DNA of 64,000 nucleotides, from assembly GCF_000741705.1 (NCBI RefSeq), contig NZ_JGZI01000008.1, forward strand, positions 248,001 through 312,000. Reading direction: 5' to 3'. A model generated the notes under the pieces. That model worked only from the letters and a program-made list of their open reading frames with translations, did not search any database and was not told the DNA's origin. Shown here piece after piece: positions 44,160 through 51,831 of the stretch. How positions within the stretch are numbered: position 1 is the first letter of the stretch; each line of letters opens with the position of its first letter. This DNA comes from Bifidobacterium psychraerophilum. Its GTDB lineage: Bacteria; Actinomycetota; Actinomycetes; Actinomycetales; Bifidobacteriaceae. The position numbers and the translations under genes are program-made.

Positions 44160-45465
44160 ATCCAGAGGAGGGAAGATGAAGGGGCGTCGCGGACGTTTCG
44201 GCATGGGAACGATGACCAATGGTCGGATGTTCACCATCATGATTCTGAGCGCTGTGTTCCGCAGGCGTTCGCGTGCGGTGATGGCGGTCATCGCATCCAC
44301 GGTCGGCGCGGCGACGCTCTTCTGCCTTGCGGCCGTGTGCATCGCGGTACCCCAGCAGATGAGTGAGGATATGCGTTCCTATGGTGCGAATCTGATTGTG
44401 ACACCTGTGGAAAGCGCTTCCTCTTCCGCAAACGGTGTCGATGCCGCGATGGTCACCCATACCACTGAAATGGTTGAAGCGAAGACTCCGGCCAAGGTGG
44501 CCACCTATCGCTACGAGACCGTGCGCATCAATTCCGCCTCATACATCATGGCGGGAATCGACTCGGCCAAGGTGAAAGCCATCAACCATCACTGGAGCGT
44601 CCAGGGGAGTTGGCCGGCACCGGGCAAGGTGATGGTCGGCAGTGATGTCGCCTCGGCACTCGGTCTGAAAATCGGTGGTGACATCACCATCGCCTATCGC
44701 GCCGCGGACAACGGTGGCGGAGCCTCGGGAGCTTCTGCTTCGGCGTCGTCATCGGCCTCATCCACGGCGGCTCCTTCGGCGAGCAGCAAGGACGGCAGGG
44801 TCTCAACCGACATCCTGGAGGAAGGCGGCACCAGCTTCACCGTTGGTGGCATCGTCGACACCGGCGGTTCCGAGGATGAGATTGTGTATGCGACGGCGGC
44901 CGACCTCGACAAGCTCGCCGGAGGCGCACGTGGTGCTGATCTAATCGAATATTCGGCAGAGGCTTCCGGATCGGCGCTGCAATCCATAGCCGACAGCATC
45001 AACGCGATGACCAGCATGGGCGTCAAGGCCCAGACGGTCACCAAAATCAACACAGCCAACAGCAGGATCATCACCATGTTACAGACCTTGTTCTGGTTGG
45101 TTTCGGTCGTGGTGCTCGTGCTCACCTTCGTGGGCGTTGGCACGACGATGACCTCGATCGTCTCCCAACGCCGTAACGAAATCGGATTACGGAAGGCGCT
45201 CGGGGCCCCATCGGCTGGTGTCGGCACCGAATTTTACGCGGAATCCCCGATGTATGGCCTTTTCGGCGGAGTGTTGGGTACCGTGCTCGGCTACGGTCTG
45301 GCCCGCGTACTGTGCGCGATGGTGTTTGAGCGCGCCTTGCCCATGAACTGGCCTTTGGCCGCCGTCTCGGTGCTCTGCAGCATCTTCATAGCCGTCATCG
45401 CGACGATCCGCCCGGTAAGGAAGGCATCTCGAATCGATCCGGCGGTGGTGCTGCGCGAGGAATAG
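44149..45465 (+). CDS. FtsX-like ABC permease of the iron locus, subunit 2
   Basis: The 438-aa protein has the same layout as its neighbour: one N-terminal helix (about 50-72), an outer domain (about 75-320) and three C-terminal helices ending SRIDPAVVLREE. A 30-residue Ala/Ser/Gly-only insertion near residues 186-215 interrupts the outer domain and looks like a flexible linker. The ATG at 44149 has GGAGG seven bases upstream; ATG 44176 also has a good SD. It overlaps subunit 1 by 11 bp. Together they are probably a heterodimer driven by the ATPase that follows. Confidence 0.92.
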   Translation: MAGKSRGGKMKGRRGRFGMGTMTNGRMFTIMILSAVFRRRSRAVMAVIASTVGAATLFCLAAVCIAVPQQMSEDMRSYGANLIVTPVESASSSANGVDAAMVTHTTEMVEAKTPAKVATYRYETVRINSASYIMAGIDSAKVKAINHHWSVQGSWPAPGKVMVGSDVASALGLKIGGDITIAYRAADNGGGASGASASASSSASSTAAPSASSKDGRVSTDILEEGGTSFTVGGIVDTGGSEDEIVYATAADLDKLAGGARGADLIEYSAEASGSALQSIADSINAMTSMGVKAQTVTKINTANSRIITMLQTLFWLVSVVVLVLTFVGVGTTMTSIVSQRRNEIGLRKALGAPSAGVGTEFYAESPMYGLFGGVLGTVLGYGLARVLCAMVFERALPMNWPLAAVSVLCSIFIAVIATIRPVRKASRIDPAVVLREE

Positions 45466-45561
45466 GCCTGCCGGTCCTCTGTGCGGCGGCGGGCTGCACA
45501 AAGGCCGGTGCGAGGTGAGATGACGGAATGTATGTGAGGTGTGTGATCGAAGCGGGGGAAA

Positions 45562-46428
45562 ATGGCTGCAATAACAGTGGAGAATGCGACAGGAATCGGG
45601 AAAGGGACGGATATGCTTCTTGAATTGGATCATGTCTCGAAGATTTACGGTGATCTGCATGCCGTGGACGATCTCAGTCTTTCGGTCGCGCAGGGGGAGT
45701 GGCTGGCCATAGTGGGCTCCTCGGGTTCGGGGAAAACCACGTTGATGAACATCATCGGTTGCCTGGATACTCCGAGCTCCGGTTCGGTGACGCTCGAAGA
45801 CCGGGCGTTGAATGATCTGAATGCAGGGCAGTTGGCTGATGTCCGCAAGAATGTCATCGGGCTGGTCTTCCAGAAGTTCTATCTGGTACCCCACCTGACA
45901 GCGGTCGAGAATGTGATGGTGGCGCAGTACTACCATTCGGTGGTCGACGAGGGGCAGGCGATGGAAGCCCTGCGCAAAGTGGGGCTTGAAGAGCGCGCGC
46001 ACCATCTGCCTGGGCAGCTTTCCGGCGGTGAGCAGCAGCGCGTCTGCATCGCACGGGCCTTGATCAACTGTCCCAAATTGATACTCGCCGATGAACCGAC
46101 AGGCAACTTGGACGGGGCGAACGAGAAAATCGTGCTCGATCTCTTCCGGCAGCTCCATGAACAGGGGACCACGATCATCGTGGTCACGCACGATGCCTTG
46201 GTGGCCTCCTGTGCGCAACGCGAAATCATGCTGAACCACGGTGTGTTGGTTGCGGAACGTTGGAATGACGAGGAAGCCAGAAAAGCCTCCGAAGCGCGTG
46301 GTGGCACCACGGCGGTGGTACGGCCGGAGGGCGCGTCGGATGATGCTGCCGCCGATCAGGGCAATGAGGGAGGCGGCGTCTTCGTGGATCCCACAAAGGC
46401 CGCCAAAACCGGTGGGACCACACGGTGA
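45562..46428 (+). CDS. ABC ATPase of the iron locus
   Basis: The 288-aa protein has Walker A GSSGSGKTT (52-60), signature [16 protein letters not shown], Walker B LILADEPTGNLD and switch H in VVTHD, the LolD/MacB subclass that pairs with FtsX-type permeases. About 45 acidic and Gly-rich residues extend past the ABC domain. ATG 45562 has GGGGGAAA upstream; ATG 45613 (MLLELDHVSKIYG) is where homology begins. It is the equivalent of Campylobacter cj1663. Confidence 0.93.
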   Translation: MAAITVENATGIGKGTDMLLELDHVSKIYGDLHAVDDLSLSVAQGEWLAIVGSSGSGKTTLMNIIGCLDTPSSGSVTLEDRALNDLNAGQLADVRKNVIGLVFQKFYLVPHLTAVENVMVAQYYHSVVDEGQAMEALRKVGLEERAHHLPGQLSGGEQQRVCIARALINCPKLILADEPTGNLDGANEKIVLDLFRQLHEQGTTIIVVTHDALVASCAQREIMLNHGVLVAERWNDEEARKASEARGGTTAVVRPEGASDDAAADQGNEGGGVFVDPTKAAKTGGTTR

Positions 46429-46519
46429 CACCCAGTGGGCCTGCGGCCGGCAGCATCGATGAGCGCCGAACGACCGAGGACAACGAAGAAGTGGCGCTGA
46501 GGAGCAGAAGGAGGAGATC

Positions 46520-47044
46520 ATGGCCAGACTGAATGGCCGATCACAGAGGGCGGCATCCATGGCGGCCCTGGGATTGGTTGCGGCAAGTGCCTTGCTGGCG
46601 GGGTGTGGCGAGCCTTCGGCCGTGCCGATGGATGACGAGTACGCCGGCAGTGGCGATGAATCATCGAGCGCCGCCTCGAGCGGTGCTTCGGATAGCTCTT
46701 CGTCCGCAGCATCCGGAAGTGAAGCTTCCTCAAGCAAGACGGATAGTGGCAGATACAAGGACGGCACCTACGCTGTCAAAGGTGAGTATGGTCCGGTTGG
46801 CGAAGACACGATAGACGTCAGTGTGACCGTGTCTTCGGGCCTGGTAAGCGATGTGCAGGTGGTGGGGCACCCCTTCACCACCATTTCCAAGAAGCATCAG
46901 GATGCCTTCATCAAAGCGATTCCCGGTGTGGTGAAAGGCAAGGCGCTCAAAACCCTGAAGGTCGATAAGGTCGCCGGCGCAAGTTGGACTTCGGAAGCCT
47001 TCAACAAGGCCTTGGAAGTCGCGCGCGAACAGGCCTCGGAGTAG
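46520..47044 (+). CDS. FMN-binding domain lipoprotein (probable ApbE substrate)
   Basis: The 174-aa protein starts with AAGGAGGAG upstream. A lipobox LLAGC (Cys29) follows the signal peptide, then a Ser-rich linker (35-75). The C-terminal 95 residues are an FMN-binding domain: YKDGTYAVKGEYG, DVSVTVSSGLVSDVQV, and the flavinylation-type sequence DKVAGASWTSEAF, in which Ser155 occupies the position that ApbE modifies with FMN (usually Thr/Ser). It ends the iron operon, and an apbE gene opens it, so the two very likely work together. Expected role: membrane-surface electron carrier for the iron system. Confidence 0.9.
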   Translation: MARLNGRSQRAASMAALGLVAASALLAGCGEPSAVPMDDEYAGSGDESSSAASSGASDSSSSAASGSEASSSKTDSGRYKDGTYAVKGEYGPVGEDTIDVSVTVSSGLVSDVQVVGHPFTTISKKHQDAFIKAIPGVVKGKALKTLKVDKVAGASWTSEAFNKALEVAREQASE

Positions 47045-47066
47045 TGGAGGCGGGTATATCAACGAA

Positions 47067-47171
47067 GCTGGAAGTGTGTGGATGGGCATGTGGTCCGCCG
47101 CTTGGGCGGCTGTCCCTGTGCCCGTACACACACTTCCAGCCTGGCTGCGGACGGCCCACAGGGCCATCCGC
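47067..47171. terminator. Double hairpin terminator between the iron locus and cfa
   Basis: GCTGGAAGTGTGTG (47067-47080) pairs with CACACACTTCCAGC (47127-47140), with an inner CCGCC/GGCGG stem in the loop. A second hairpin follows: GCGGA-GGCCC with GGGCC-TCCGC (47147-47171). It sits between convergent genes and can act in both directions. Confidence 0.85.
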
Positions 47172-47183
47172 CTGACGTTTCGT

Positions 47184-48473
47184 CTATCTGCTCCACCACG
47201 GGCGGAGGGGATAAGTGGATGTGCCGGTCTCCGGATCGGGCTTGATGCAGAGGAACTGGTGAATCTGGATCGTGTTCAACTCGAAGTTGAAGCGTGACCC
47301 CGCCATATACATCCCCCACAGCCTTGCCTTCGGCTCACCGACCAGCTTGACGGCCTCATCCCAGTGCTCCTGAAGGTTCTCGTTCCAGTGCCTGAGCGTG
47401 ATCGCATAGTGCTGCCTGAGGTTCTCCTGGTTGATGACCTCGAAGCCTGCGTTGTTGATGGTGACTTCGATCTCACCGGGGCTCGCCAATTCGCCGTCGG
47501 GGAAGATGTAGCGATCGATGAATCCGCCCGCCCGCTTGCCTTGATAGCTGTTGCAGCGGGTGATCTGATGGTTGAGCAGCATCCCGCCGGGACGCAGCTT
47601 GTCGAGCATCTCCTTGAAGTAGGCGGGGTAATGCTTGTATCCCACGTGCTCCATCATGCCCAGTGAGCAGATGCCGTCGAATCCCGCCTCGGGGACGTCA
47701 CGGTAATCCATCAGTCTCACCTCGGCGAGGTCCTGCAGGCCTTCTCGCTCGATCCAGGCCGTGCCCCAGTCGACCTGCTCCTGCGAGAGCGTGACGCCGA
47801 TGACGTGGATGCCGCGCTTTGCGGCCGTGACTTCCATCGAGCCCCAGCCGCAGCCGATATCCAGCAGGGAGTCGCCCTTGTTGAGATTGAGTTTGTCGAG
47901 CACCATATTGAGCTTGTGCTCCTGTGCCTCTTCGAGGGAGGCATCGGCCTTCGGGAAGCATGCGCAGGTGTAGGTCATGGATGGCCCGAGGAACATCGCA
48001 TAGAAATCGTTGCTTTGGTCGTAATGGTAGCTGACGGTGGCGGCGTCACCCTTCTTGGTGTGCGGCAGCACGCCTTCAGCCACGCGCTGGGCCAAAGAGG
48101 GCAGTTCGATTTCCGGTGGCTTGGGAACGTGGATGCCGTGCGAGAGGATGCTGGCGCTCAGCTTTGCCAGATCGCTCTTCTTTGGCTTCCTTGCATAGGC
48201 CTTCAACTCCATCAGCTGTCTGAAGACGCTGTATGGATTGCCCGGCTCCAACTCCGGTGATGCGATATCGCCTTGCAGATATGCACGTGCCAGCCCGAGA
48301 TCATTCGGACATTCGGCGATGTAATACACCGCGCGTGAGTTGCGCACCTCAAGATGCAGCGGAGCATCGTTGCTGCCGAAGCTTGATCCGTCAAAAGCGC
48401 TGACATGCAGCGGAGCATCGTGATTGAAAAAGACGCCCACCATGTCTGCCACGCTCATCGTTGTTATAGCCAT
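47184..48473 (-). CDS. cfa: Cyclopropane-fatty-acyl-phospholipid synthase
   Basis: The 429-aa enzyme transfers a methylene group from S-adenosylmethionine to unsaturated membrane acyl chains, usually in stationary phase or acid stress. The SAM-binding motif LLDIGCGWGS, VIGVTLSQEQ, the MMEHVG active-site segment and YIFPDGELASPGE are present. The N-terminal CFA domain begins at VFFNHDAPLHVSAFDGSSFG. ATG 48473 is chosen because actinobacterial homologues begin just there and AAGGGGG precedes it; ATG 48536 with AGGG is an alternative. Upstream (48474-48736) there is no gene, only divergent promoter space. Confidence 0.93.
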   Translation of the reverse strand: MAITTMSVADMVGVFFNHDAPLHVSAFDGSSFGSNDAPLHLEVRNSRAVYYIAECPNDLGLARAYLQGDIASPELEPGNPYSVFRQLMELKAYARKPKKSDLAKLSASILSHGIHVPKPPEIELPSLAQRVAEGVLPHTKKGDAATVSYHYDQSNDFYAMFLGPSMTYTCACFPKADASLEEAQEHKLNMVLDKLNLNKGDSLLDIGCGWGSMEVTAAKRGIHVIGVTLSQEQVDWGTAWIEREGLQDLAEVRLMDYRDVPEAGFDGICSLGMMEHVGYKHYPAYFKEMLDKLRPGGMLLNHQITRCNSYQGKRAGGFIDRYIFPDGELASPGEIEVTINNAGFEVINQENLRQHYAITLRHWNENLQEHWDEAVKLVGEPKARLWGMYMAGSRFNFELNTIQIHQFLCIKPDPETGTSTYPLRPWWSR

Positions 48474-48736
48474 GAATATTGTTGCCCCCTTCTGAAACCA
48501 CGTGGCCTGAAGCCCATAGGGTCTCAATTTTTCCATATACCACCCTACTCCGATTGAGGATTTACGGCATCGGTGGAAGCGGGAATTCTTTACACTTGTA
48601 ACTCTGTTGGGTGTGTTGTGGTCGTGGAGAGCGCCATGCATACCCGGTGTCAGCAGCGCCGGTCTTCTGAAGCCGGGCGGTGGAGTCACGGCTGTGTGGA
48701 TACGATATATGTCAGGGCAACGCATAGGAGGATGGT

Positions 48737-49204
48737 GTGTTGAAAGGCGATGCGGCTGACGGTGCCATGCGGGACGCTGGTGGTCATGATGGGAATCTGC
48801 AAATCGGTGGTGCGGGGATGAGCGGACCGGAGCTTCAACTGTGGGTGTCGGATACCTTGAAGCGACTGTCGCATTCAAGCTTTCGCGCGAGCTTCTCCCT
48901 CAGCGCGCATGATCGGGATTACGCCAGAAGCAAGGGGAAAGAGACCATCAATCGTCATGCCCACGAGTTATTGCGCGGCAGAATAGGTGATGCGATGCCG
49001 GTCAAGGACGGGAAACAAACCCCTTACAGGGGGCATCCCGTGTTTACCGCACAGCACGCCACGGCGGTCTGCTGCCGGTCGTGCATCCAGAAATGGCATC
49101 ATCTGCCCAAAGGCCAGGAGCTCAGCGACGAAGAGATCGATATGCTGTCCGCATTGGTGATGGCTTGGATCGAACGCGATTTGGCGGCCCATCCCCTCCG
49201 ATGA
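48737..49204 (+). CDS. DUF4186 family protein
   Basis: The 155-aa protein has a poorly conserved 30-residue start and then the whole DUF4186 domain: LSHSSFRASFSLSAHDRDYARSKG split over residues 44-70, then NRHAHELLRGRIG, DGKQTPYRGHPVFTAQHAT, CCRSCIQKWH and LSDEEIDMLSALVMAWI. The pattern of two Cys pairs and several His suggests a metal-binding fold. Function is unknown. The GTG at 48737 has AGGAGG five bases upstream; TTG 48740 and ATG 48818 are alternatives. The 3' end lies inside a long inverted repeat. Confidence 0.88.
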   Translation: MLKGDAADGAMRDAGGHDGNLQIGGAGMSGPELQLWVSDTLKRLSHSSFRASFSLSAHDRDYARSKGKETINRHAHELLRGRIGDAMPVKDGKQTPYRGHPVFTAQHATAVCCRSCIQKWHHLPKGQELSDEEIDMLSALVMAWIERDLAAHPLR

Positions 49205-49231
49205 GTGTCGAAAAGGGGATGGGCCGCCAAA
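49180..49231. terminator. 18-bp inverted repeat overlapping the end of the DUF4186 gene
   Basis: TTTGGCGGCCCATCCCCT (49180-49197) pairs perfectly with AGGGGATGGGCCGCCAAA (49214-49231) around a 16-nt loop containing the stop codon. It lies between convergent genes. There is no U-tract. Confidence 0.8.
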
Positions 49232-49357
49232 GGGGTAATGCCTTCGCGATCGGTCATCTGCCTGAGTGCGAAGGCGCGAATCCAGAGCCATCCAGCTGTT
49301 GGCGGATGCCGGCACATGCCGCTCCGTGCGGCAATCGGCCGGTCCGACCTATGCCGT

Positions 49358-49936
49358 TCAGCGCTGCAGGGCGAAGCCGGCCGTCCAGGAGATCTTTTCG
49401 GCTGCGGCGAGTGTGAGTTGCAGGAAGCCAATCGATTCGAGTTCCCGTGCACGTTTCAGCGCACCGGCATCGAGAGCGGAGAGCTCTGCGGACTCGACCA
49501 GGCTGATCACGGACTGTTTGGCCTGGTCGTCGTCTCCTGCGACCAGAACCGTGGTCCGGTCCCCGCCGACCGTGCCCGAAGCCAGGGTTGCGGCGAAGTT
49601 GGTGTTGAAGGCCTTCAGCACCTTGGCGTCAGGGAGTTTTTCCGCCAGCTGCTGGGCGGCCGAGGAATCCGATGGTGTGACCAGGGAATCGAAGGTCGAG
49701 AAATCCAAGGGGTTGGTGATGTCGACCACTGTTTTCCCTGCAAGTTGCGATCCATACTGCTCCACGATCGCGTCAAGAGCGGGGTAGGGGACGGCGAGAA
49801 TGACGATCTCACCGTTGATGGCCGTCCCCGCAGGGGTCTGCGAATCGATGGCCTGAACCGTCGCGCCCGCCTTCTCAGCGATTCCACTGAGCGCTGAACC
49901 CATATTGCCTTTGCCGAAAACCGTCACTGTGGTCAT
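49358..49936 (-). CDS. NADPH-dependent F420-reductase-like oxidoreductase
   Basis: The 192-aa protein is a single Rossmann domain of the COG2085 group: VTVFGKGNMGSALSGIAEKAG (4-24) binds the dinucleotide, VVDITNP and KAFNTNFA are the family motifs, and VLVAGDDDQAK follows. These small proteins are annotated as NADP oxidoreductases related to F420-dependent NADP reductase and ferric-reductase-like domains. AAGGAG lies six bases before the ATG. It is transcribed divergently from the HxlR regulator, with two identical operator motifs in between, so it is very probably the regulator's target. Confidence 0.9.
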   Translation of the reverse strand: MTTVTVFGKGNMGSALSGIAEKAGATVQAIDSQTPAGTAINGEIVILAVPYPALDAIVEQYGSQLAGKTVVDITNPLDFSTFDSLVTPSDSSAAQQLAEKLPDAKVLKAFNTNFAATLASGTVGGDRTTVLVAGDDDQAKQSVISLVESAELSALDAGALKRARELESIGFLQLTLAAAEKISWTAGFALQR

Positions 49937-50040
49937 GTCTGCTCCTTGTATTCCTTATGTGCTGTTCTTATTGGCTGGTTTGCAAGGTTTTGGGCTCCTG
50001 TTTCATATTCACAAGCGCATCCGCTTCCCTGCTCGCCGAA

Positions 50041-50074
50041 GCTAACATTATGTTAGCACTAACAAATAGTTAGT
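50041..50074. promoter_or_regulatory. Twin operators CTAAC-N5-GTTAG in a divergent promoter
   Basis: GCTAACAT-T-ATGTTAGC (50041-50057) and ACTAAC-AAATA-GTTAGT (50058-50074) are directly abutting inverted repeats that share CTAAC-N5-GTTAG, with centres 17 bp apart. TAAAAT (50074-50079) is a good -10 for the HxlR gene. Dimers of the adjacent HxlR protein probably bind here. Confidence 0.8.
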
Positions 50075-50097
50075 AAAATGTGGCGTGTCGCATTAGG

Positions 50098-50634
50098 ATG
50101 GTGCACATGATCTGTGGAAGCACCAGCAAGAAGCATGAGGAAGAGCAGGACGACAAGACCGCAAAGTCAACGGTCTCGACGCTCTCCGTGGCGGAGCCCG
50201 CCCCCGCCCTTTCCCCGATTCAGGATGAAGTCGACGCAGCCGTCACCGTTGCAGCCGATGGCGGGCCCGATGACCTGTCGATGCGGTACAACGTGTTTTC
50301 GAATCGTTGTGTGTCAAGAAGACTGCTCACCGATGTATCGAGGAGATGGAGCATCCTGATTCTCTCGGCTCTGCGTGCCGGACCCCAACGTTTTGGCGAG
50401 CTCAACGAAACGATACAGGGCATGAGCGAACGCATGCTATCCATCACCCTGAAGACCTTGCTGAAGGACCAACTGGTCATCCGAGTCGGAACAAGCGCAT
50501 GCTCAACCTATGAGTTGACCGCTCCCGGACGTCTGATCGCCGCCAAAGCGGATGAACTCTTCCAGGCCTTGTATGGTGCGCTCGAATATATGGATCCGGA
50601 GCAGGTGCTGGCCGCGGAGAGCGAGAAGGTATAG
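50098..50634 (+). CDS. HxlR-family transcriptional regulator
   Basis: The 178-aa protein has about 65 disordered N-terminal residues and then an HxlR winged helix: LTDVSRRWSILILSALRAGPQRFGELNETIQGMSERMLS, followed by LKTLLKDQLVIR and YELTAPGR, split over residues 78-155. Cys71, just before the DNA-binding helix (NRCVSRRLL), matches the position of the redox-active cysteine in thiol-sensing HxlR members such as YodB and HypR. Starts at ATG 50098 and ATG 50107 are both possible; the -10 at 50074 predicts a leader of about 11 nt for the first. The regulator is divergent from the NADPH oxidoreductase and probably senses quinone, aldehyde or oxidant stress (inference). Confidence 0.88.
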   Translation: MVHMICGSTSKKHEEEQDDKTAKSTVSTLSVAEPAPALSPIQDEVDAAVTVAADGGPDDLSMRYNVFSNRCVSRRLLTDVSRRWSILILSALRAGPQRFGELNETIQGMSERMLSITLKTLLKDQLVIRVGTSACSTYELTAPGRLIAAKADELFQALYGALEYMDPEQVLAAESEKV

Positions 50635-50658
50635 AGGATTGAGGATCCTTCCATGATG

Positions 50659-50700
50659 AAGGGGCCCCGAGCTGATTGTTGGTCAAGCTCGGGGCCCCTT
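50659..50700. terminator. 15-bp bidirectional terminator
   Basis: AAGGGGCCCCGAGCT (50659-50673) pairs perfectly with AGCTCGGGGCCCCTT (50686-50700) around a 12-nt loop, between the convergent HxlR and aldo/keto reductase genes. Confidence 0.88.
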
Positions 50701-50760
50701 CGTGCACGGTGTCCGTGGTGTGGAAAGGCCTGTATGCGCCACGGATGTTGGGAATCGGAC

Positions 50761-51615
50761 CTACATCTCCTGATGTGAGCGCGGGTCGAAATCTCCACGG
50801 CTGCCGTCGGGGCTGTCCATCGCGGCGAATGCGGCGCGATCCTCGTCGTCGAAGGCGAAGCCCATCACGTCGAGGTTCTCCAGTTGGCGTGACGGGGTGG
50901 CGGACTTGGGAATCGGGATGTCGCCATATTCCACATGCCAACGCAGCACGACCTGCGTGGGGGTCACCCCGTGTTTGTCCGCAACGGCGACGATGGCCGG
51001 ATCCTTCACCGTCTCACCGCCGCGGCGCAATGGGCTCCAGGCCTCGGTGATGATGCCATGCTCATCGTCGTAGGCCTTGAGCTCGCGTTGCTGCCAGTAA
51101 GGGTGAAGCTGAATCTGGTTCACCGCGGGGGTCACATTCGTCGCCTTGACCAGGCGGTCGATGTGTTCGGGAAGGAAGTTGCTGACGCCGACATGCCTGA
51201 GCAGGCCGCGTTCCTTGAGTTCCAGCAGTGTCTCCCATGCTTCCACGTACTGGTCCTCAAGCGGATTCGGCCAGTGGATCAGATAGAGGTCGATATAGTC
51301 GAGATCCATGCGAAGCAGACTCTCCTCGACGGTTTCCACGGCCTGATCGTGATTGTGGTAGCGTCCGGGGAGCTTCGAGGTGATGATGATGTCCTCGCGC
51401 GCCACACCGCTGTTCTTCACGGCTGCGCCCACCGTGCCCTCGTTGTCGTAGTTGACGGCGCTGTCGAGCAGCCGGTATCCGTTGTCAAGCGCGGACTCGA
51501 TGGCCTTCGAGCCTTCGAAGCCCCGCAGTTTGTACGTGCCGAATCCGATTGCAGGAAGTATCAGCCCGTCATTCGCCTTGCGATCGGGCAAAGCCTGGGT
51601 TTCGGATGATGTCAT
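50761..51615 (-). CDS. Aldo/keto reductase
   Basis: The 284-aa NADPH-dependent enzyme has a TIM-barrel with the full catalytic tetrad D51, Y56 (LLDSAVNYDNE), K81 (TSKLP) and H114 (LIHWPNP). The cofactor-binding IPIPKSATPSRQLENL segment is near residue 245. It belongs with 2,5-diketogluconate reductase-like enzymes and reduces aldehydes or ketones. GAGGGA lies six bases before ATG 51615. It is next to the HxlR/oxidoreductase pair, so it may share a role in carbonyl detoxification, though no shared operator is seen. Confidence 0.93.
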   Translation of the reverse strand: MTSSETQALPDRKANDGLILPAIGFGTYKLRGFEGSKAIESALDNGYRLLDSAVNYDNEGTVGAAVKNSGVAREDIIITSKLPGRYHNHDQAVETVEESLLRMDLDYIDLYLIHWPNPLEDQYVEAWETLLELKERGLLRHVGVSNFLPEHIDRLVKATNVTPAVNQIQLHPYWQQRELKAYDDEHGIITEAWSPLRRGGETVKDPAIVAVADKHGVTPTQVVLRWHVEYGDIPIPKSATPSRQLENLDVMGFAFDDEDRAAFAAMDSPDGSRGDFDPRSHQEM

Positions 51616-51678
51616 GATTCCCTCGTTTCTCTGGTGGAGCGTGCGTCGCATGATGTGGATCGACGCGTTGGGGAAAGG

Positions 51679-51694
51679 GTGCATCCTGATGCAC
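51679..51694. promoter_or_regulatory. 16-bp palindrome upstream of the aldo/keto reductase
   Basis: GTGCATC-CT-GATGCAC is a perfect inverted repeat 64 bp before the start codon, suited to be an operator. The rest of 51616-51831 holds no gene. Confidence 0.5.
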
Positions 51695-51814
51695 ATATGC
51701 CTTGTGGATGCGCAAGTCGTCGATGCGGCCCTCAACGTCTCCCATTGTAATTCGGAAGTGCCCCGTGAACCTGCGTGTTCATGCAGGGCTTCGCGTTTGG
51801 GCTTTCGCCGGAAT

Positions 51815-51828
51815 CCGAAGCGCTTCGG
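51815..51828 (-). terminator. Hairpin just after the amino acid permease stop codon
   Basis: CCGAAGC/GCTTCGG is a perfect 14-bp palindrome immediately downstream of the permease stop (51832). There is no U-tract, so termination is uncertain. Confidence 0.45.
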
Positions 51829-51831
51829 GAT

